Below, piece by piece: positions 61,101 to 64,000 of a stretch of DNA of 64,000 nt. Position numbers and translations under genes: made by a program. Under the pieces are notes generated by a model. It made no database searches, had not been told where the DNA came from, and saw only the letters and a program-made list of their open reading frames with translations. Positions within the stretch are counted from its first letter, which is position 1. The number at the start of each line of letters is the position of its first letter. The stretch is taken from contig NJFT01000087.1 of the NCBI GenBank assembly GCA_002221725.1, positions 1 to 64,000 on the forward strand. The letters are read 5' to 3'. The stretch is from Scedosporium boydii (taxonomy: Eukaryota > Ascomycota > Sordariomycetes > Microascales > Microascaceae).

Positions 61101-63420
61101 TTGCTTTTGTTGCTGTTTATTTAGTTTGATCATTTCCTAGAGGTAATCGATTAGGTTTTATGTAAGTTCTTGTTACTTCTTAACCTTGTTCTGGAGTTCC
61201 TTGTAGAGGTTTCCTAATTCTGTAGGGTCTGTTCGGCCTTCGAGGAGGTATACTTGCTCCTCTAGTTCTTCTAAGAACTTTTCCCTTTATTTTCTTTCTT
61301 CTTCTAGTCCTTGGACTTGTTGCTGGAGTTTCTAGATCTCTTTTTATTGTTTTTTATTATTTTAGAGACCTTCTTCTTCTATATTATTGACCCTTGTATT
61401 AAGGTTAGCTTTATTAAGGATAGTGTAGTGAAGATTATCAATTTGTCTTTAAAGGTTAATGAGGTCTGATGAGATGTTATTTAGTTTTCTATTATAGTAT
61501 TGATTGAGTTTTTTATAGGGCATTTAGCTTCTGCCAGTGCCTCTATGCTATGCGAAGGGGGCTTCTCCTTTTACTGCTTTCCTTTAGTTTATCTATTGTT
61601 CTTTTATAGACTGCTTCTGTTCTTCCTATATTTTGTTGTTAGGGTCTTATATATTGAAGGGGGTGTCTAGGTCTTTAGTTTCTACCTTTACCTTTATACT
61701 AGTTTCCTCGTTTTCTTGCTATTTTTTTATAAGTGCTATATAATATTCCTGTTCTTTATTATTACTTGAGTATAAGTATTTTTTCTATCTTAGGGCTTCT
61801 ATATAGTAGCCCTATTATTTAGTTAAGCTCTATAGTTCTTTAAGGTACTAGGCTACCTTATGTTCTAATTATTTATAATTAAGTTCTTTTCTAGTAACTT
61901 TAGGGATTTGCTAGATTACTTCCTTTTCTAGGTCTTTAATAATTCCCCTAAGTACTTGCTTTTCTTCTTTTTCTTTAAGTATAGTGTAGTAGCTAGTTAA
62001 GAGGTTCTTAAACTACTCCTCTTATTTTTTAGTAATCTAGGTTACTTATTATTCCTAGTCTTATTTTTCTAACTTTTATTAGTATATAAACTACTAGAGT
62101 AATCTAGGTATCTAGTAGTATTATTTATAGGCCTTATTATAGTATTCTTAGTAGGATAAATCCTTACTAGTAAGAGTATTAAACTTTTATAAGAGTTCTT
62201 CCTTAGTTTTTTAGATTTATTCTATAATCTTTAAGATCTTAGTAATCTCTTTTCATTTTATTAATCTAAGTATCTATAGTTTCTTTAGGTAGTAGCTAGC
62301 CTTATTTTTATCACTTTAGTAAGTAATATAGTTGTTATTGTAGTATATAGTCTATAATAAGGACCTGTAATTAATAGTGCTAGCTCCTAGTTGTTGGGTT
62401 TTTCCTTCTAGTATAGGCTTAAATCTAAATTTCTTTCTATTAGGCCTTTTATAGCCTAGCTTAGGCTTGTGCCTTGTTTAATATTCCCTTATGTAGTGGC
62501 TATAGTATTTGTATTTATAGTATTTTCCTAACTTTTCTCTAAGCTTCTTAGAGGTAGCTTATTTTATAGTGCTAGTACTAAGTTCTATAGGTCTTATATA
62601 GGTTCCTTATATAGTGGTTTTGTAGGTAGGCTTCTTCTTGATGTAGGATTGTCCTTATCTTTATTTTTCTATATGTCGTTTATATTATTGATTATTGATT
62701 TATACTACTATAGTGATATACTTAGATAAGTCTCCTAGTTGATCTATCTTATATAATTTATCTTTAACCTTGTCTTTAAGTCTAGTATAGAATTAGGCTA
62801 TTAGAGGCTTATCTTCCTAGTTGAGGTAGGATACTACTTATTAGAACTTAGTAGTATATTAGGAAGTAGCTCCTTTCTAGTATAGGTTTTTAAGTTGCTG
62901 TTTATTAGCTTGTTCTTTATTTAGGTTGCTAAAGGTGCTCTTTAAGGCTTACTTAAAGTCTTTATACTTTCTAAAAAGCTTTTAGGTTTCTTTATCTTAG
63001 TTTCTACTTAGAGGGTTTTCTAGGAAGTCTCTTATCTAGGGTTTGAACTAGGCTAAAGTATCCCTAGTGAGGAATGTAGTGATGGTAAGTACCTAGTCCT
63101 CCTCTTTGGTGAGGTTAAGATGGTAGTATAGGAGGTAGGCCTAAGCCTATGTTAGGAATCCTTAGAGTGCTCCCTTCTTCCTATTATAGGGCTTAGGGGG
63201 TAGGATCTTATACTGAGGGTAAGTAACTTGGTCTTCTAGCTACTTAATGTAGTTACTACTAGTAGATAACTGATCTTTAAGTTACTTCTTTTTAGCCTCA
63301 AGCTAGTCTTTTTCTCTCTAAAGGGCTATATAGGCCTTTTTTATATTTTCTATAGAGGTAGTACTTCCCTTAGCAGTTGATATACTATTTATTAGTATAT
63401 TACTAGATAGAGTTACTTAC
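61101..63420 (-). pseudogene. Degenerate gag of element B
   Basis: The complement at about 62,970-62,770 reads KSTFSNLNKEQA and VVSYLNQEDKPLIAQF (some Q at TAG), matching the Ty3/Gypsy gag capsid region. Near 62,520-62,470 a zinc knuckle survives as YYKYKYYSHYIREY, with Tyr at all three Cys positions of C-x2-C-x4-H-x4-C. 61,101-62,300 encodes a Lys/Glu/Gln-rich stretch, probably coiled coil, linking to protease. Confidence 0.75.
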
Positions 63421-63439
63421 TAAATAGGAGTAGTTAATA

Positions 63440-63879
63440 TATTATAATCTTAATATTTTAGGGTTTTAGCTAATTAATAGAATAGGAAAGTGCTAAGGTA
63501 GTAGGTGCCTGTTTAGAGATAAGTAAGGTAGTCGAGTAGTATTTACAATAATAGATGCTGAAAGTATATATATAAGTATAGGGTGTAAGTACTACTTATA
63601 TTGACTATTAAAGAGTCTAGAAGATAACTAGACTAGTAGGAGACATTGTAGCTTTATATAGACATTTCTTCTATCTATCTTTAGCTTCTTATTATAGTTG
63701 ATCGAGTCCCTGCTCGATCGCTTAGTCGATCTTTAGTTTGACTAGCTGGTCGGTTGGATAGTTGTCCAACTAACTTGTTAGATGTCATGCTGCCCGATTC
63801 TGTGACTAAGCTATTCTGATTCTGCCGTTCCTCGCTCACTACTCTGCTCATGTAATGTGGCCGCGGCCAGCCCGTGATA
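63440..63879 (-). repeat. 5' LTR of element B
   Basis: This 440-bp repeat starts TATTATAATCTTAAT and ends CCCGTGATA (TGACA expected) on the + strand. Its right flank ATATA (63880-63884) equals the left flank of the element. Confidence 0.92.
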
Positions 63880-63884
63880 ATATA

Positions 63885-64000
63885 TAGCCTATAAAGCTAA
63901 GCTATCTATACTAAATGCTATCAAATAAATATTTATAAATTCTTTAAAGCCTTTAAAAGCTATATAAATACTCTCTAAATAAAATATAATTTACTATTAA
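63885..64000. repeat. AT-rich sequence continuing past the window
   Basis: Flanking DNA of element B has the same RIP-type composition, so the AT-rich block extends beyond the window. Confidence 0.6.

Larger units (their letters stand above)
56375..63879 (-). mobile_element. Element B: chromodomain Ty3/Gypsy retrotransposon, 7.5 kb
   Basis: Two 440-bp direct repeats (56375-56814 and 63440-63879) are flanked by the perfect 5-bp TSD ATATA (56370-56374 and 63880-63884). Gag, protease, reverse transcriptase, integrase and chromodomain all read on the complement, and a minus-strand purine tract (GGGAGAGGGGAAA, 56829-56817) lies beside the left repeat, so the right repeat is the 5' LTR. Frames are broken by RIP-type stops, but the damage is lighter than in element C. 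An antisense frame lies between pol and the 3' LTR. Confidence 0.93.

Noticed and set aside
10741..64000. Mitochondrial DNA insertion as explanation of the AT-rich block
   Set aside because: No mitochondrial genes were seen. LTR pairs with TSDs, Ty3/Gypsy motifs and CpA/TpG depletion explain the composition.

Overview
The window comes from a filamentous ascomycete (Pezizomycotina). The evidence is short spliceosomal introns (54-148 nt) with fungal branch-point and acceptor signals, a fungal Zn2Cys6 regulator, an ascomycete-type 2EXR/F-box-like protein, and a large AT-rich block with the signature of repeat-induced point mutation (RIP).

Bases 1-10,700 are a normal gene-bearing segment of balanced composition. 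It holds an intact nine-exon gene for phosphoribosylformylglycinamidine synthase (de novo purine synthesis, + strand, 436-5078). This is followed convergently by an eight-exon transcription factor gene with two tandem Zn2Cys6 clusters (- strand, 5392-8281), then a 1.3 kb gap, then a single-exon 2EXR/F-box-like gene (- strand, 9567-10508). The three genes share no obvious pathway.

At about 10,740 the composition changes abruptly. The remaining 53 kb is poor in CpA and TpG, rich in TpA, and full of frames broken by TAA/TAG where Gln (CAA/CAG) or Trp (TGG) codons are expected. It is a retrotransposon graveyard that can be resolved element by element from direct repeats and target-site duplications (TSDs). 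Element C is a chromodomain Ty3/Gypsy element in - orientation with 434-bp LTRs and TSD TAAAT, spanning 18413-39021. Element A, 11.75 kb in + orientation with 495-bp LTRs and TSD CTACT, is nested in the gag of C at 26441-38190. Element B is a second chromodomain Ty3/Gypsy element in - orientation, 7.5 kb, with 440-bp LTRs and TSD ATATA, at 56375-63879. Three LTRs without internal sequence (B-like at 40925-41366, A-like at 46506-47001, B-related at 49521-49900) also have recognisable 5-bp TSDs.

The most notable observation is that all three full-length elements carry an extra long reading frame between integrase and the 3' LTR. In element A it is sense (34222-37659, about 1,145 codons). In C it is antisense (19207 to about 21650, about 800 codons). 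In B it is antisense (56921 to about 57555, about 210 codons). In the stretches read by hand these frames are broken only at codons that RIP would make from Gln or Trp codons, which argues that they were once coding.

Between C and B (39-56 kb) lie fossils of host-type genes that are not usual parts of LTR elements: a von Willebrand A-domain protein, an RTC4-like domain protein split by a solo LTR, a C2H2 zinc-finger protein, and several unrecognised frames. A nearly intact small pseudogene at 53270-53947 is followed by a five-copy 30-bp minisatellite. This mixture suggests a heterochromatic (pericentromeric, subtelomeric or large-transposon) compartment, but the window does not decide which. 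All boundaries, splice sites and domain calls were read by eye; no similarity search was run.
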